A DNA stretch of 64,000 nt from Flavobacterium psychroterrae (GCF_018380615.1 NZ_JAGYVZ010000019.1:1-64000); one strand, 5' to 3'; shown: positions 8,557 through 17,208, counted from the first letter of the stretch. Program-made: numbers and translations. Notes: generated by a model from the letters alone, not told the origin.

Positions 8557-9330
8557 TTATAAATGTTTCTTTCTAATTCGCATATTGATAAACTCAACTG
8601 CTAATGAAAACGAAATTGCGAAATATAAATATCCTTTAGGAACGGCACCAATATGTTCACCGGCGAGCGAAGCACCGGATAAATGCATACTTTCAGTAAT
8701 TAACATGAAACCAATCAGTATTAAAAACGAAAGTCCTAAAATTTGGATAGAAGGATTTTTATTAACGAAATTTCCAACCGGAACGGCAAATAACATCATC
8801 ACTAAAACCGAAATTATTACTGCAGTAATCATGATCGTCAATGCGCCTTCAACACCATTTGTCATACCAACCGCAGTCAAAATAGAATCAACAGAAAAGA
8901 TCAGGTCGATTAATAAAATTTGTACAATTACATTAGAAAATGATTTTTTCGCCACCGTGCCTATTGTCTTTTCTTCATCGCCTTTATGATCAACTTTTTC
9001 ACTAATTTCTTTGGTGCTTTTATAAATTAAAAACAAACCTCCAAAGAATAAAATCAAAGCCTGCCCTGTAAAATCACCTTCAAACCAACCCCAGTCAATA
9101 CTGAAGATCGTTGCTTTCATGGCAATCAAATATGATATTCCCATCAACAAAGCGATACGCATAAACATCGCTAAAAACAAACCAAATCGGGTTGCTTTCT
9201 TGCGATCTTCCTCCGGTAATTTTCCCGTAACAATCGATATGAAAATGATATTATCAATTCCTAAAACAATTTCAAGAAAAGTCAGCGTTAATAATGCAAT
9301 CCATGCATCGGGATTCAAAAATACTTCCAT
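8557..9330 (-). CDS. TerC/Alx-family integral membrane protein
   Basis: 257 aa with about seven hydrophobic helices. It has the two TerC hallmark segments: LEIVLGIDNIIFIS at residues 19-32 (acidic/Asn pair D26 N27) and LIDLIFSVDSILTAVGM around 150-167. TerC/Alx proteins are inner-membrane metal exporters, several linked to manganese export or tellurite resistance. No ter genes surround it, so a housekeeping metal (Mn) role is more likely than tellurite resistance. ATG start; no overlap with neighbours. Confidence 0.85.
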   Translation of the reverse strand: MEVFLNPDAWIALLTLTFLEIVLGIDNIIFISIVTGKLPEEDRKKATRFGLFLAMFMRIALLMGISYLIAMKATIFSIDWGWFEGDFTGQALILFFGGLFLIYKSTKEISEKVDHKGDEEKTIGTVAKKSFSNVIVQILLIDLIFSVDSILTAVGMTNGVEGALTIMITAVIISVLVMMLFAVPVGNFVNKNPSIQILGLSFLILIGFMLITESMHLSGASLAGEHIGAVPKGYLYFAISFSLAVEFINMRIRKKHL

Positions 9331-9364
9331 TCCGCAAGAGTTTAGTTCTATTTAATTCAATTAT

Positions 9365-9736
9365 TTAGTCCAGTTTTACAACTTTTCCGCGTTGTTTTTG
9401 ATCAGAACCAACCATTCCAAATTCAAAAGTATAAGAATTTTTAGAAGTGGTTAGAATTTTCATACTGATTGCTTTTTCTTCAGCCATATTTTTAGGGTGT
9501 TTCTTTTGTAAGATATATTCGCAATCACTTACCCAACGAACTGTTGAGGTGTCTGTTTTTCCTTCAAAAGTTTCAATTTCAATACCATCTTTACGTTCAA
9601 AAACGGTTGTTTTTTTTACGCCATTTACAACAAATTCAAATTTGAATTTCCCTGTTTTAAAATCTTTGCAATTGTGTTCCGCATCATAACAAGATAGCAA
9701 AGTAAGTAACGGAAGTAAGAATATTATTTTTTTCAT
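9365..9736 (-). CDS. Small lipoprotein of unknown function
   Basis: 123 aa. It starts MKKIIFLLPLLTLLSC, a textbook lipoprotein signal. The mature part contains NCKDFKTGKFKFEF and VVNGVKKTTVFERKDG and is mostly beta-rich. Small flavobacterial homologues are, as I recall, sometimes labelled DNA topoisomerase IV; the sequence has no topoisomerase feature, so I do not use that name. It is probably membrane-tethered in the periplasm. It sits 34 bases upstream of the terC-like gene on the same strand and may be co-transcribed. Confidence 0.75.
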   Translation of the reverse strand: MKKIIFLLPLLTLLSCYDAEHNCKDFKTGKFKFEFVVNGVKKTTVFERKDGIEIETFEGKTDTSTVRWVSDCEYILQKKHPKNMAEEKAISMKILTTSKNSYTFEFGMVGSDQKQRGKVVKLD

Positions 9737-9875
9737 TTTTAAATTTAGTTTATTTTTTTTGGAGCTGTTTCCTGCTTTCCATTACAATCTTTTAATTTTT
9801 TAAAGAAAAAAATTATCCATTGCAATCAGGGCTAGAATTTTACGGTTTTCAAAACCAATTGTTTTTATAATAAAT

Positions 9876-10340
9876 TTAGAATCGTTTGATATAAAGCTCT
9901 TTTAATTTTTTAGATTCATTTACTTCTTTTCTAATTTCTTCTTTAGATTCGCTATTGGCTGCTTTTGGCCAAATATGAAAACCTCCGTGTGTTACTGCTT
10001 TGGCTTTTTGTAAAAAGCTTGCTCCAAATTCAGCAAAGCCACTAATATCTTCGGGATTATCCCAAACGCCCCAAATGCCATTTTCGTCAATATCTCCTTG
10101 ATAATTAATGATATGTGTTGCGTATTTTTTAACCATTTTAATCTTAAAATGCTCTAAATCATAAGTGCCATTCCATCTAAAAGAGTTTACATCGTCAACT
10201 CCGGACCCGGAAATTACAGATTTTGCAAAATTCAATTCAATAGACATTTTATGCTGTGCCGGTGAATTAGAATAACAATAAAATCCTTCCCATTCGCCGC
10301 TAGGTAAAAAATGATGCGTTTCGTTGTTTTTTGGTTTCAT
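9876..10340 (-). CDS. Hypothetical cytoplasmic protein
   Basis: 154 aa, no signal peptide or membrane helix and no family I can name. The sequence is beta-rich in the first 110 residues with aromatic motifs (GEWEGFYCYSNS, FRWNGTYDLEHFKI, GIWGVWDNPEDISGFAEFG) and ends in a charged helix. The repeated G-x-W/G-x-Y pattern resembles small beta-barrel or lipocalin-like folds, which is only an impression. The frame is intact and uses the same codon style as its neighbours. Confidence 0.65.
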   Translation of the reverse strand: MKPKNNETHHFLPSGEWEGFYCYSNSPAQHKMSIELNFAKSVISGSGVDDVNSFRWNGTYDLEHFKIKMVKKYATHIINYQGDIDENGIWGVWDNPEDISGFAEFGASFLQKAKAVTHGGFHIWPKAANSESKEEIRKEVNESKKLKELYIKRF

Positions 10341-10405
10341 ATTTATGGTTCTAAAATAAATACAATAAAAAAGTCTTGGATTTGATTTGCTTCGTCTGAA
10401 AATTA

Positions 10406-10981
10406 TTATTTCAATCTTTTTAATTCATCATCTGTAAAGTTCTTGATTTCTTTTTCCTTGGCAAACTTTTCAGCATTATAATTTCCTGATTTATTCCTTG
10501 GGATTGATAAACTATTCCATTCGCTATTTTTTAATTGTTTGGCATAAAAAACAATTTGTCCAATATGATACGGATAATGCGCTAACTGCCGATTAATTGC
10601 TTCAATTACCGTGTGACCTTCGTTACGAATATAGATTATATCCGAAAGTTGTTCGGGTTTTAAACTGTTTAATGCATCAAGAAAACATTCCCAGCCTTTA
10701 TTCCAGACCGTTAAAACTTCGTCTTTTGATTGTAAATCATTTTCAAATTCGGCATCACGATTTCGCCATTCTTTTTCCCCATCAGATGTCAGGAAATCTG
10801 TCCATCTGGAAAGCATATTACCGGAAATATGTTTTATTATAGCCGCAATACTATTCGTGTCTTCATTTACAGAAACAAAAAGCTGTTCAGGTTCTAATTG
10901 ATCAATAGATTTCTCGCCCAGCATTTTATAATACAAAAACTGTTTTTTAACGCTTTCTAAATAAGATTCAGTTGTATTCAT
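10406..10981 (-). CDS. DinB-like / DUF1572 family protein
   Basis: 191 aa. It is a four-helix DinB/YfiT-type protein: N-terminal YLESVKKQFLYYKMLGEKSIDQL, a central IIKHISGNMLSRW that supplies one metal His, and C-terminal NRQLAHYPYHIGQIVFYAKQL supplying the others. Ends NFTDDELKRLK. Family members bind a divalent metal with three His and include bacillithiol or other thiol transferases; the exact role here is unknown. Co-oriented with the pentapeptide-repeat gene 32 bases upstream. Confidence 0.8.
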   Translation of the reverse strand: MNTTESYLESVKKQFLYYKMLGEKSIDQLEPEQLFVSVNEDTNSIAAIIKHISGNMLSRWTDFLTSDGEKEWRNRDAEFENDLQSKDEVLTVWNKGWECFLDALNSLKPEQLSDIIYIRNEGHTVIEAINRQLAHYPYHIGQIVFYAKQLKNSEWNSLSIPRNKSGNYNAEKFAKEKEIKNFTDDELKRLK

Positions 10982-11013
10982 GGCAGTTTTTTTAAATTAT
11001 TACCGCTTGGTTT

Positions 11014-11586
11014 TTAAACAATTTTAATGTCATATTTATCTAAAAGTCCCACAATTCCCTGAGTCGAGAATTGCGCTTTTCTCATAGGATTAAATTCGGG
11101 ATCAATTTTATAATTATACGCTGTTCTAAAATCTACGCTTGCTAATTGTGTATCGTTGAAAATTGCACCTTCTAAATTACAATTATCAAATAGTGAACTT
11201 GTTAAATTACAACCAATAAAAGTTACATCGCGTAATGAAGAATTGATAAACTTGGTTTTTGGCATTTTTTTATTGGAGAAAGCAGCGTAATCCAAGGTGG
11301 TTTCTTCAAAATAAACCTGAAATAAAAAATCATCACATTCGTTAAAAGCAATTCCTAAAAGTTTGCAGTTTTTAAATGTTACATTCTTTAAACTTGTACC
11401 TGATAAACTCGTCATGGACAAATTGCAATCAATAAATTCACAGTCTAAAAAAGTATTGTAGCCAAAATTGCTATTAGAAAAATCACAGTTTTTAAAAACA
11501 CAATCTTCAAACTCCCGATTGTTTATTTTTTTATCAATATAATTGACTTTTTCGAACGTTTTTTGAATGTGAATTAGACTTTCCAT
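11014..11586 (-). CDS. Pentapeptide-repeat protein
   Basis: 190 aa with consecutive A(N/D/S)(L/F)-type pentapeptides from about residue 25 to 155, for example FEDCVFKNCDFSNSNF, FIDCNLSMTSLSGTSLKNV and LFDNCNLEGAIFNDTQLASV. This predicts a right-handed quadrilateral beta helix. Some pentapeptide proteins mimic DNA and protect gyrase (Qnr/McbG type). No feature here shows that specifically, and the C-terminal tail (FSTQGIVGLLDKYDIKIV) resembles other flavobacterial pentapeptide proteins of unknown function. Soluble; no signal peptide. Confidence 0.82.
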   Translation of the reverse strand: MESLIHIQKTFEKVNYIDKKINNREFEDCVFKNCDFSNSNFGYNTFLDCEFIDCNLSMTSLSGTSLKNVTFKNCKLLGIAFNECDDFLFQVYFEETTLDYAAFSNKKMPKTKFINSSLRDVTFIGCNLTSSLFDNCNLEGAIFNDTQLASVDFRTAYNYKIDPEFNPMRKAQFSTQGIVGLLDKYDIKIV

Positions 11587-11625
11587 ATAATGATATTGGA
11601 TGTTTTTAATTTATTTATTGTTGCT

Positions 11626-11658
11626 AAACCCGACAGGTTTTTAAAACCTGTCGGGTTT
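11626..11658. repeat. Perfect 15-bp-arm palindrome (AAACCCGACAGG type)
   Basis: AAACCCGACAGGTTT and its exact complement flank three bases (TTA). It lies between two co-oriented minus-strand genes. This palindrome recurs in intergenic DNA of flavobacterial genomes in my experience. It could act as a REP-like element or terminator/attenuator. Confidence 0.7.
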
Positions 11659-11674
11659 GCTTAAGAGGACTAAA

Positions 11675-11896
11675 TTAGTCGTTAAACAAACCTTTCATAA
11701 TAGTTTTCAATCCGTAGAAAATTAAAAACATAGCACTTAGACAAGCGACAATCCCTATCCCTAAAACTAAATAATGCCAGTTGGTATGTTGATTCATAAA
11801 AGCATTGTAAATCAACGTAGGGCCAATAAATAATAGAGGCAAAGAACCTGATAAATATTTAATTCCTTTTCCTAGTAATTCTTTATTTGTTGACAT
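11675..11896 (-). CDS. DUF6095-family small membrane protein
   Basis: 73 aa, two hydrophobic helices (about 14-30 and 42-65) joined by a short loop NAFMNQHTNWHY. Start MSTNKELLGKGIKYLSGSLP, end IMKGLFND. I recognise the pattern as the flavobacterial DUF6095 family; function unknown. It lies upstream of murQ on the same strand in transcription terms only across a roughly 115-bp gap on its other side, so it may have its own transcript. Confidence 0.7.
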   Translation of the reverse strand: MSTNKELLGKGIKYLSGSLPLLFIGPTLIYNAFMNQHTNWHYLVLGIGIVACLSAMFLIFYGLKTIMKGLFND

Positions 11897-12011
11897 ATGG
11901 TTGTTGTTTCAGGTTTTTTTTAGTTTCAAGTGAAAACTCATCGCTGTAATCTTAGTCAAATTTTTATACTTTGACAAAGATGTTTTCATTTCTCGTTTCA
12001 CAGAAAACCTT

Positions 12012-12824
12012 TTACTTTTTATAATTATCAACAGCATTTCTAACGCTGCCGTATTTTTTTAGTAATTCAGATGCTTCTTCGTATGAAACGGGAATTTCTT
12101 CCATTATCATTTTAACGCCGCGATCCACCAGTTTTACATTACTTAATTGCATATCGACCATTTTATTGCCTTTTACTTTCCCTAGTTGGATCATTGCAGC
12201 GGTCGAAATCATATTAAGCACTAATTTTTGAGCTGTTCCGGCTTTCATTCTGGAACTACCGGTAACAAATTCAGGACCTACAACAACTTCAACAGGAAAT
12301 TGTGCCGTTAAAGCAAGCGGACTTCCAGCATTGTTTGTAATGCAGCCTGTAAGTATATTATTTTGATTGCAGGTTTGTAAACCGCCAATTACATAAGGTG
12401 TTGTTCCTGAGGCAGCAATACCAATTACTACATCATTTGCACCAATATTATTGGCTTGTAAATCAATCCAGGCTTGTGTCGCATTGTCTTCGGCATTTTC
12501 TACGGCGCGACGAATGGCAGTATCACCGCCGGCAATTATTCCGTTTACTAAATCAAAAGGAACTCCAAATGTTGGCGGACATTCTGATGCATCAACAACG
12601 CCTAAACGACCAGATGTTCCGGCGCCGATGTAAAAAATTCTCCCGCCTAATTTTAGTTTAGCAACAACTTGTGCAACTAAAGCTTCGATTTGCGGAATTG
12701 CTTTTTCGACTGCATTGGGAACGGTTTTGTCTTCCTGATTAATATTGGTAAGCAATTCATGAACAGACATTTTTTCTAAATGTTCGTATTTTGAGGCTTG
12801 TTCTGTGGTTTTAGTAAATGTCAT
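12012..12824 (-). CDS. murQ: N-acetylmuramic acid 6-phosphate etherase
   Basis: 270 aa. SIS-domain protein with FYIGAGTSGRLGVVDASE at residues 64-81 and the family segment RRAVENAEDNATQAW holding the second catalytic Glu. It also has TGSSRMKAGTAQKLVLNM, a MurQ signature. It cleaves the D-lactyl ether of MurNAc-6-phosphate, giving GlcNAc-6-phosphate in cell-wall recycling. The length is somewhat shorter than the enterobacterial enzyme, which has a longer C-terminus. No kinase (anmK) or transporter gene adjoins it. Confidence 0.93.
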   Translation of the reverse strand: MTFTKTTEQASKYEHLEKMSVHELLTNINQEDKTVPNAVEKAIPQIEALVAQVVAKLKLGGRIFYIGAGTSGRLGVVDASECPPTFGVPFDLVNGIIAGGDTAIRRAVENAEDNATQAWIDLQANNIGANDVVIGIAASGTTPYVIGGLQTCNQNNILTGCITNNAGSPLALTAQFPVEVVVGPEFVTGSSRMKAGTAQKLVLNMISTAAMIQLGKVKGNKMVDMQLSNVKLVDRGVKMIMEEIPVSYEEASELLKKYGSVRNAVDNYKK

Positions 12825-12894
12825 TTTTGTTTTTTAGGTTGTAAGTTGTAATGTCTCAAAGTTACAAAGTTTTTTGAATTTCCTGAACATGATT

Positions 12895-13025
12895 TTTACT
12901 GAAAGTGCTGTTGCGTAAGGGATAGGAGTAAACTACCGAAGTAGTACGTATAGCCCGACCGTATTTGCGAAAGGCGCACATAAGCGGTTTGTTAAATAGC
13001 GCATTTTGTAAATAGGGTCACGCCC
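12895..13025 (+). repeat. Structured intergenic repeat element, function unknown
   Basis: The region between murQ and the ZIP gene is much richer in G+C than the usual spacer. It contains GCGTAAGGGATAGGAGTAAA, a small hairpin ACTAC-CGAA-GTAGT (12932-12945), then TAGCCCGACCG, TGCGAAAGGCGCAC and finally GTCACGCCC. The order GGGAT...AGCCCGACC...GCGAAAGG...CGCCC matches a recurring flavobacterial intergenic element that I recognise but cannot name. It may be a REP-like repeat or a structured RNA. Strand is assigned by the motif orientation only. Confidence 0.5.
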
Positions 13026-13028
13026 AAA

Positions 13029-13697
13029 TTATAACATAAACGCTAATAGAATCCCTAAAACAATCATAGAAACTTTTGCGATATTGAATTTATGTCCTTC
13101 GCTGCTTTCGAAAATAATTGTGGATGAAATATGAAATAAAATCCCAATTACTACAGCTGTAATTTCAGTATAATAGTCGTTTAAAACGGGCAAAAATTCT
13201 GATGCAATTGTACCAAGTGGCGTCATAACTGCAAAAGTTAGCATGAATGCAAAAATGGCTTTTTTATTTAGGTTTGCATTGATAAAAAAGGTGGTCAAAA
13301 TTACGGCAATTGGTAAGTGATGAATGGCTATACCAAGTGCTAAATCATGATGATGACTTACCGGGAAACCTTCTAAAAATGCGTGAATACACAAGCTTAT
13401 AAAAAGAAGCCACGGAATCTGACTCATTTGTGCATGTCCGTGAACGTGCCCGTGTTCAGCTCCTTTTGAGAAAAATTCAAGTATAATCTGGAACAAAATC
13501 CCAACCATTATAAAGATACCAATATTATGATTGTGGGATTGATACACTTCCGGCAATAAATGCATTACGGTTAACGACAATAGGAATGAACCGCTAAATG
13601 CAAGCAATAATTTTAGATTGGTTTTGCTTTTTGGTTTTAAAAACAAAGCCACAATATAACCTAAAAGCACAGAAAATAAGGGTAATAGATAATTCAT
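13029..13697 (-). CDS. ZIP-family metal transporter
   Basis: 222 aa with seven to eight hydrophobic helices. Helix IV carries IHAFLEGFPVS and helix V AIHHLPIAV, the paired His/Glu metal-site motifs of ZIP proteins. A His-rich loop (EHGHVHGHAQ, about 102-111) precedes them, and SHHHD lies between. This predicts inner-membrane import of Zn or another divalent metal. At 222 residues it is a compact member. Metal specificity cannot be read from the sequence, and no Zur box was recognised upstream. Confidence 0.87.
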   Translation of the reverse strand: MNYLLPLFSVLLGYIVALFLKPKSKTNLKLLLAFSGSFLLSLTVMHLLPEVYQSHNHNIGIFIMVGILFQIILEFFSKGAEHGHVHGHAQMSQIPWLLFISLCIHAFLEGFPVSHHHDLALGIAIHHLPIAVILTTFFINANLNKKAIFAFMLTFAVMTPLGTIASEFLPVLNDYYTEITAVVIGILFHISSTIIFESSEGHKFNIAKVSMIVLGILLAFML

Positions 13698-13776
13698 CTT
13701 TTTGTTTAATCGGTTTATTGTTTAATTGTTGGTTTGTTTAATCGATTAAACGGTTAAACAATTAACAATTAACCAG

Positions 13777-14541
13777 TTATTTAAAAATCATGATTAATCG
13801 TTCGCTTTCGGTTTTATGAAATTTTTTGAGTTTATAATCTCCAAAAATATCTAATAGAAAAATTCCGGCTTCGGCCATTAATTCTTCAAAGTCTTTTAGG
13901 GTTAATGCTTTTACTTTTTCGGTAAAATGATATTGATGTCCTTGGTCTTCAAAATCTATTTCTTTAAAAATATGTCCGTCCTGAAGGTATCTTTTAATTT
14001 TAAAGTCGATATTATCAACTGTTTTTACTTCTTCAGGAACCAGGGTTTCGATCACATTTGCCACGTTCATAAAGTCGATTACTGCAAAACCATATTCAGA
14101 TAAACTTTCTTTAATGGCTTTTAGCGTTGTCAGATTGTCTTCATCGTTTTCGAAATAGCCAAAGCTTGTAAACAAATTAAAAATGGCATCGAACTTTTCT
14201 TCAAAAGGTTCGCGCATATCATGCACTTTAAAATGTAGGGTTTCGTTACTGTTTTTGCTGGCTTCGGCAATACTGTTCTCAGATAAATCTGCACCTAAAA
14301 CATTGAATCCTAATTGGTTTAAATAAATAGAATGGCGACCTTTTCCGCATGCTAAATCCAGCACTTTTGCTTTTTCGGGCAGGTTAAGATAATGTGTAAG
14401 ATTATCCATGAAAATCTGCGCTTCGCGGTAGTTTCGGTCTTTATAAAGGATGTGGTAATATGGAGTGTCAAACCATGAAGTAAACCAATTTTCGGTATTA
14501 CGCTCCTGATTTGGTGTTGATGAGTTTGGTGCTTCAGACAT
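13777..14541 (-). CDS. Class I SAM-dependent methyltransferase
   Basis: 254 aa. Motif I is VLDLACGKGRHSIYLNQLGF (about residues 59-78), followed by VLGADLSENSI and FDAIFNLFTSFGYF, as in small-molecule methyltransferases. The N-terminus NWFTSWFDTPYYHILYKDRN is a common flavobacterial variant. The substrate is unknown. It is divergent from the THUMP rRNA methyltransferase at 14674, with about 130 bp between them. A TAAATTTG element on the minus strand near 14573-14580 may be its -7 box. Confidence 0.83.
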   Translation of the reverse strand: MSEAPNSSTPNQERNTENWFTSWFDTPYYHILYKDRNYREAQIFMDNLTHYLNLPEKAKVLDLACGKGRHSIYLNQLGFNVLGADLSENSIAEASKNSNETLHFKVHDMREPFEEKFDAIFNLFTSFGYFENDEDNLTTLKAIKESLSEYGFAVIDFMNVANVIETLVPEEVKTVDNIDFKIKRYLQDGHIFKEIDFEDQGHQYHFTEKVKALTLKDFEELMAEAGIFLLDIFGDYKLKKFHKTESERLIMIFK

Positions 14542-14673
14542 TTATTCTATTTCAATTAATTCAAAGTACCGCAAATTTAGTGTATTTTTGCCGAAAAATA
14601 ACTATTTCGTGACGATACCTAAAGAATCATTTTATGTGTTGCGATTGGAGTTTTTTTTAATACAAAAATAAAG

Positions 14674-15837
14674 ATGGAAGAAAATTTTAGAATGATTGCC
14701 AAATGTTTTTTTGGTTTTGAAGAAATATTAGAGAAAGAATTGCGTGATCTTGGTGCTCAGGATGTCGAAAAAGGAGTGAGAATGGTGAGCTTTAAAGGCG
14801 ATAAAGGTTTTATGTATAAAGCTAACCTATCGTTGCGTACTGCACTTAAAGTTTTAAAACCTATTTACTCGTTTAGAGCTAATAATGAGCAGGCATTATA
14901 TAAAGGTATATCTGGTGTAAACTGGTCAAAATTATTGAACGCCAACCAGACTTTTGTGATTGATGCAACCGTGCATTCGACTTATTTTAATCATTCTGAG
15001 TTTGTTTCTCAAAAATGTAAAGATGCAATCGTGGATCAGTTTAGAGAAAGAACTGGCCAACGCCCAAGTATTGATAAAGCTTTTCCTGATTTAAGGATAA
15101 ATATACATATTGATAAAGACCAGGTTTCGGTTGCGTTAGATACTTCCGGAAATTCATTGCATCAGCGTGGTTACAGAACGGCTACGAATATTGCGCCAAT
15201 CAACGAGGTTCTGGCAGCAGGAATTTTATTATTGTCAGGTTGGGAAGGGCAAAGTCATTTTCTGGATCCAATGTGTGGTTCCGGAACTTTTCTTGCCGAA
15301 GCGGCTATGATTGCCTGCAATATTCCGGCAAATATTAACCGTAAAGAGTTTGCTTTTGAAAAGTGGAAAGACTGGGATAATGATTTGTTTGAAGAAATTG
15401 TAAACAGTTTAATGAAAAAAACTAAGGAGTTTCATTATACGATAAAAGGTTTTGATAAAGCGCCAAGTGCGGTGAATAAAGCCAAAGACAATATCAAAAA
15501 TGCTAATTTAGAAGATTATATCACGATTCAGGAAGAAAACTTTTTTGATACTGAAAAGGATGTTGAAGGAAAGTTACATATGGTTTTTAATCCGCCTTAT
15601 GATGAGCGTCTGGATATTCATATGGAAGAATTCTACAAAAATATTGGTGATACTTTAAAGAAAAGCTACCCGGGAACAAATGCCTGGTTTATAACAGCAA
15701 ATCTCGAGGCATTGAAGTTTGTAGGATTAAAACCTTCACGTAAAATCAAATTATTCAACGCAAGTCTTGAAGCACGTTTGGTTAAATACGAAATGTACGA
15801 GGGAAGTAAGAGAACGAAATTTCAGGTCTCTGAATAA
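14674..15837 (+). CDS. THUMP-domain 23S rRNA N2-guanine methyltransferase-like (RlmL N-terminal type)
   Basis: 387 aa. A THUMP RNA-binding domain spans about residues 45-155. The class I methyltransferase domain follows with FLDPMCGSGTFLAEAAM and the catalytic VFNPPYDERLD loop. This matches the N2-guanine half of RlmL (m2G2445); the second, RlmK-type domain of the enterobacterial fusion is absent, as is usual in Bacteroidetes. It acts on 23S rRNA in the cytoplasm by family inference. Start MEENFRMIAKCFFGFEEI is typical of the family. Confidence 0.88.
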   Translation: MEENFRMIAKCFFGFEEILEKELRDLGAQDVEKGVRMVSFKGDKGFMYKANLSLRTALKVLKPIYSFRANNEQALYKGISGVNWSKLLNANQTFVIDATVHSTYFNHSEFVSQKCKDAIVDQFRERTGQRPSIDKAFPDLRINIHIDKDQVSVALDTSGNSLHQRGYRTATNIAPINEVLAAGILLLSGWEGQSHFLDPMCGSGTFLAEAAMIACNIPANINRKEFAFEKWKDWDNDLFEEIVNSLMKKTKEFHYTIKGFDKAPSAVNKAKDNIKNANLEDYITIQEENFFDTEKDVEGKLHMVFNPPYDERLDIHMEEFYKNIGDTLKKSYPGTNAWFITANLEALKFVGLKPSRKIKLFNASLEARLVKYEMYEGSKRTKFQVSE

Positions 15838-15840
15838 ATA

Positions 15841-16021
15841 GGTACAAAGGAGCAAAGGTTCAAAGGAACAAAGGTAAATGCTTTGTCGTTTTGAACTTGT
15901 GTAATTTTGATTCTCAAAAAAATGATAAAATTACAAATTAACAAATAATGAAGAGGCAGAGGTTCAAAGGAACAAGGGGAAAACCTTTGTCGCTTTGAAC
16001 CTTTGTAACTCTGAACCTTAA
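15841..16021. repeat. NNCAAAGG 8-bp repeat array with facing inverted copies
   Basis: 15843-15874 reads as four 8-base units (TACAAAGG, AGCAAAGG, TTCAAAGG, AACAAAGG). A second cluster at 15959-15979 faces its complement at 15983-16020, so the right half can fold into an imperfect hairpin. The whole gap between the rRNA methyltransferase and the small membrane protein is built from this repeat. Similar arrays occur near 22.2, 28.2 and 63.0 kb. Confidence 0.7.
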
Positions 16022-16031
16022 AAAACAAAAA

Positions 16032-16268
16032 ATGTCAAAATTACAAGTAAGAGGTTTTTTATATCAATTAGGATGTTTTGCAATTTTATTTATTGCGGGA
16101 AGATATTTAGTTGCTATGTATACAGGATTAACGGGACTTTGGATTCCTATGACGGCTTTTATTATCGCTACTTTGATTTCGCCTAAATTTCAGGCGGTTA
16201 AAACTAAAGATGGTGAAAAGCTTTTCATGAAATGGATTTTTATAAAAGGAATTAGAGAAATAGGATAA
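16032..16268 (+). CDS. Small two-helix membrane protein
   Basis: 78 aa. Two hydrophobic segments (about 10-29 and 34-48) followed by a basic tail KAVKTKDGEKLFMKWIFIKG. The start MSKLQVRGFLYQLG is conserved-looking, and the gene is flanked by repeats on both sides. I do not recognise a named family. The frame is intact and likely encodes an inner-membrane protein. Confidence 0.65.
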   Translation: MSKLQVRGFLYQLGCFAILFIAGRYLVAMYTGLTGLWIPMTAFIIATLISPKFQAVKTKDGEKLFMKWIFIKGIREIG

Positions 16269-16308
16269 TTTTAATTAGCCACAGATTAAGGGATTATAAA
16301 GATTTTTA

Positions 16309-16443
16309 TTTCACGCAGATTCTGCAGATTTAAGCAGATTAAAATTGGGATAATCATCTGCGTACATTTGCTTAAATCTTTTTAAATCTGCGTGAAAAAA
16401 TATTTACAGTTAACTTTGGGAATCCCGATAGCTATCGAGATTG
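16309..16443. repeat. Intergenic palindromes: TTTCACGCAGAT arms and CCCGATAGCTATCGAGA
   Basis: TTTCACGCAGATT at 16309 pairs with AATCTGCGTGAAA at 16384-16396, with further internal pairing (AGATTTAAGCA / TGCTTAAATCT). A second near-perfect palindrome CCCGATAGCTATCGAGA follows at 16427-16443. Both are recurring flavobacterial spacer motifs in my experience. The spacer from 16269 to 16494 holds no gene. Confidence 0.65.
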
Positions 16444-16494
16444 TGTTCTCGGCATTAAAAAATAATTAAGGAGTATCTAAAAAAATAGTTATTT

Positions 16495-17187
16495 ATGAAG
16501 ATAATTGGACTTATAGGCGGGATTAGCTGGGTTTCGACTGGTGATTATTACAAGCTTATAAATCAGGGAATAAATGAGAAACTGGGAGGTTTAAACTTCT
16601 CAGAATGTTTAATTTACTCTTTTAATTATGCTGATATAAAAAGAAATAACGAAAATAACGATTGGGATTCAACTTTTAATATGCTTTTAAAAGGTTGCCA
16701 GTTTTTAAAACAAGGTGGGGCAGAAGCAATTGTTTTGTGTGCAAATACAATGCATTTTATTGCTGACCGACTTGAAGAAGCAATTGAGTTACCCATTATT
16801 CATATTGCAACTGCAACGGCAATTGAAATCGAGAAACAAGGCTTGAAAAAAGTTGGTTTGCTGGGAACGAAGTTTACAATGGAACTTGACTTTTTTAAAG
16901 ACAAACTTATCTCAAAAGGAATCGAAGCAATTATCCCGACAAGTGAAGCGGATAAAGATTTTATTCACACCACAATTTTTGAGGAACTTGGAAAAGGAAT
17001 TGTTACCGATGAAACTAAACAACGTTATCTGGCAATTGCCAATCAATTAATAAAAGAAGGCGCAGAAGGAATTATTTTAGGCTGTACCGAAATTCCTTTA
17101 GTAATAAAACCTGAGGATCTTTTGGTTCCTGTTTTTGATACTACTTTAATACATTCAAATGCAGCTATAGATTTTCAGTTGTCATAG
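16495..17187 (+). CDS. Aspartate/glutamate racemase family protein
   Basis: 230 aa. It has the two-Cys architecture of PLP-independent Asp/Glu racemases: IGLIGGISW near the start, catalytic Cys 82 in VLCANTMH, and Cys 197 in LGCTEIPLV. It would interconvert L- and D-aspartate or a related amino acid in the cytoplasm. It resembles the YgeA/RacX branch (broad-specificity amino-acid racemases) more than MurI, since the glutamate racemase motifs around the first Cys differ. No partner gene adjoins it; a shared terminator separates it from the convergent gene at 17248. Confidence 0.85.
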   Translation: MKIIGLIGGISWVSTGDYYKLINQGINEKLGGLNFSECLIYSFNYADIKRNNENNDWDSTFNMLLKGCQFLKQGGAEAIVLCANTMHFIADRLEEAIELPIIHIATATAIEIEKQGLKKVGLLGTKFTMELDFFKDKLISKGIEAIIPTSEADKDFIHTTIFEELGKGIVTDETKQRYLAIANQLIKEGAEGIILGCTEIPLVIKPEDLLVPVFDTTLIHSNAAIDFQLS

Positions 17188-17208
17188 ACTGGAATTAGAA
17201 TATAACTT

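Noticed and set aside
8549..8989. 146-codon plus-strand frame
   Set aside because: It lies antisense inside the TerC-family gene, which has clear family motifs; the frame has no recognisable protein features.
9365..9736. DNA topoisomerase IV label for the small lipoprotein
   Set aside because: A 123-aa lipoprotein has none of the topoisomerase domains; such a label would be a propagated error.
15822..16028. 68-codon minus-strand frame in the spacer after the rRNA methyltransferase
   Set aside because: It consists of translated NNCAAAGG repeats; a by-product of the repeat.
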